In this document: positions 7,915-7,953 of the stretch, piece by piece
Position numbering within the stretch: the stretch's first letter is position 1
Layout of the letters: each line of letters begins with the position of its first letter
Assembly: GCA_003235435.1 (NCBI GenBank)
Contig: QJWF01000233.1
Coordinates: 1 to 7,953, forward strand
Length of the DNA stretch: 7,953 nucleotides
Reading direction: 5' to 3'
From: Nitrosomonadales bacterium
GTDB taxonomy: Bacteria; Pseudomonadota; Gammaproteobacteria; Burkholderiales; Gallionellaceae
The notes under the pieces: model-generated
What the model was told of the DNA's origin: nothing
The model's database searches: none
Seen by the model: only the letters and a program-made list of their open reading frames with translations
Translations under genes and position numbers: made by a program

Positions 7915-7953
7915 ATTCATACTCTGCGTTGTGCAGATAGACCCTTAATTCAT

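Larger units (their letters stand above)
7686..7953. other. AT-rich non-coding tail after glmM, no gene supported
   Basis: I find no credible coding region in these 268 bases on either strand; short frames such as MNKNNRSHL (reverse, near 7920) stop within ten or so codons. By hand count bases 7741-7920 are about 37% G+C, much lower than the neighbouring genes. No clear terminator directly follows glmM: GCTTT/AAAGC at 7698-7717 is a weak stem with a 10-nt loop and no T tract. The right part (7801-7937) is dense in inverted repeats, described separately. In many related bacteria tpiA and secG follow glmM; neither begins here. Confidence 0.6.

Noticed and set aside
7780..7929. Nine-base direct repeat ACTCTGCGT (7780-7788 and 7921-7929) as a possible target-site duplication around a small mobile element
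   Set aside because: The 132 bases between have no matching terminal inverted repeats, and one nine-base match within about 270 bases is not very unlikely by chance.
1..7953. CRISPR array, tRNA or rRNA genes, insertion sequence, or defence system
   Set aside because: No regularly spaced repeats, no tRNA or rRNA-like stretch, no transposase or defence-type gene is visible; the window is housekeeping.

Overview
The window holds a compact block of conserved housekeeping genes from a proteobacterium. The order carB - greA - yhbY (reverse) - rlmE - ftsH - folP - glmM is the one known from many beta- and gammaproteobacteria. The FtsH sequence (SNDFERAT around the third zinc ligand, [12 protein letters not shown] near the C terminus) reads more like betaproteobacterial FtsH, so I lean to a betaproteobacterium, possibly of the Nitrosomonadales type. 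That placement is inference from remembered sequences, not a search.

Layout. Bases 1-1902 are the 3' part of carB, cut by the left edge. greA follows 14 nt later on the same strand. A 73-nt convergent gap separates greA from yhbY, which is on the reverse strand. yhbY and rlmE diverge from a 36-nt gap. rlmE, ftsH, folP and glmM then run forward with gaps of 46 and 63 nt and a near-overlap, and look like one operon. Bases 7686-7953 hold no gene that I can support. They are AT-rich and packed with small inverted repeats.

Roles. CarB makes carbamoyl phosphate for pyrimidines and arginine. GreA rescues backtracked RNA polymerase. YhbY binds pre-50S particles and RlmE methylates the 50S 23S rRNA. 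FtsH is the membrane AAA+ protease. FolP makes dihydropteroate for folate. GlmM makes glucosamine-1-phosphate for cell-wall precursors. All gene products keep their main catalytic motifs; no gene looks broken.

I see no new multi-gene system. The points worth a second look are small: (1) substitutions and a four-residue insertion in the second ATP-grasp domain of CarB; (2) a heptamer-based long hairpin filling the ftsH-folP gap; (3) a six-codon minicistron that appears to link folP translation to a GTG-started glmM; (4) a run of hairpins in the AT-rich tail after glmM, where tpiA is often found in relatives.
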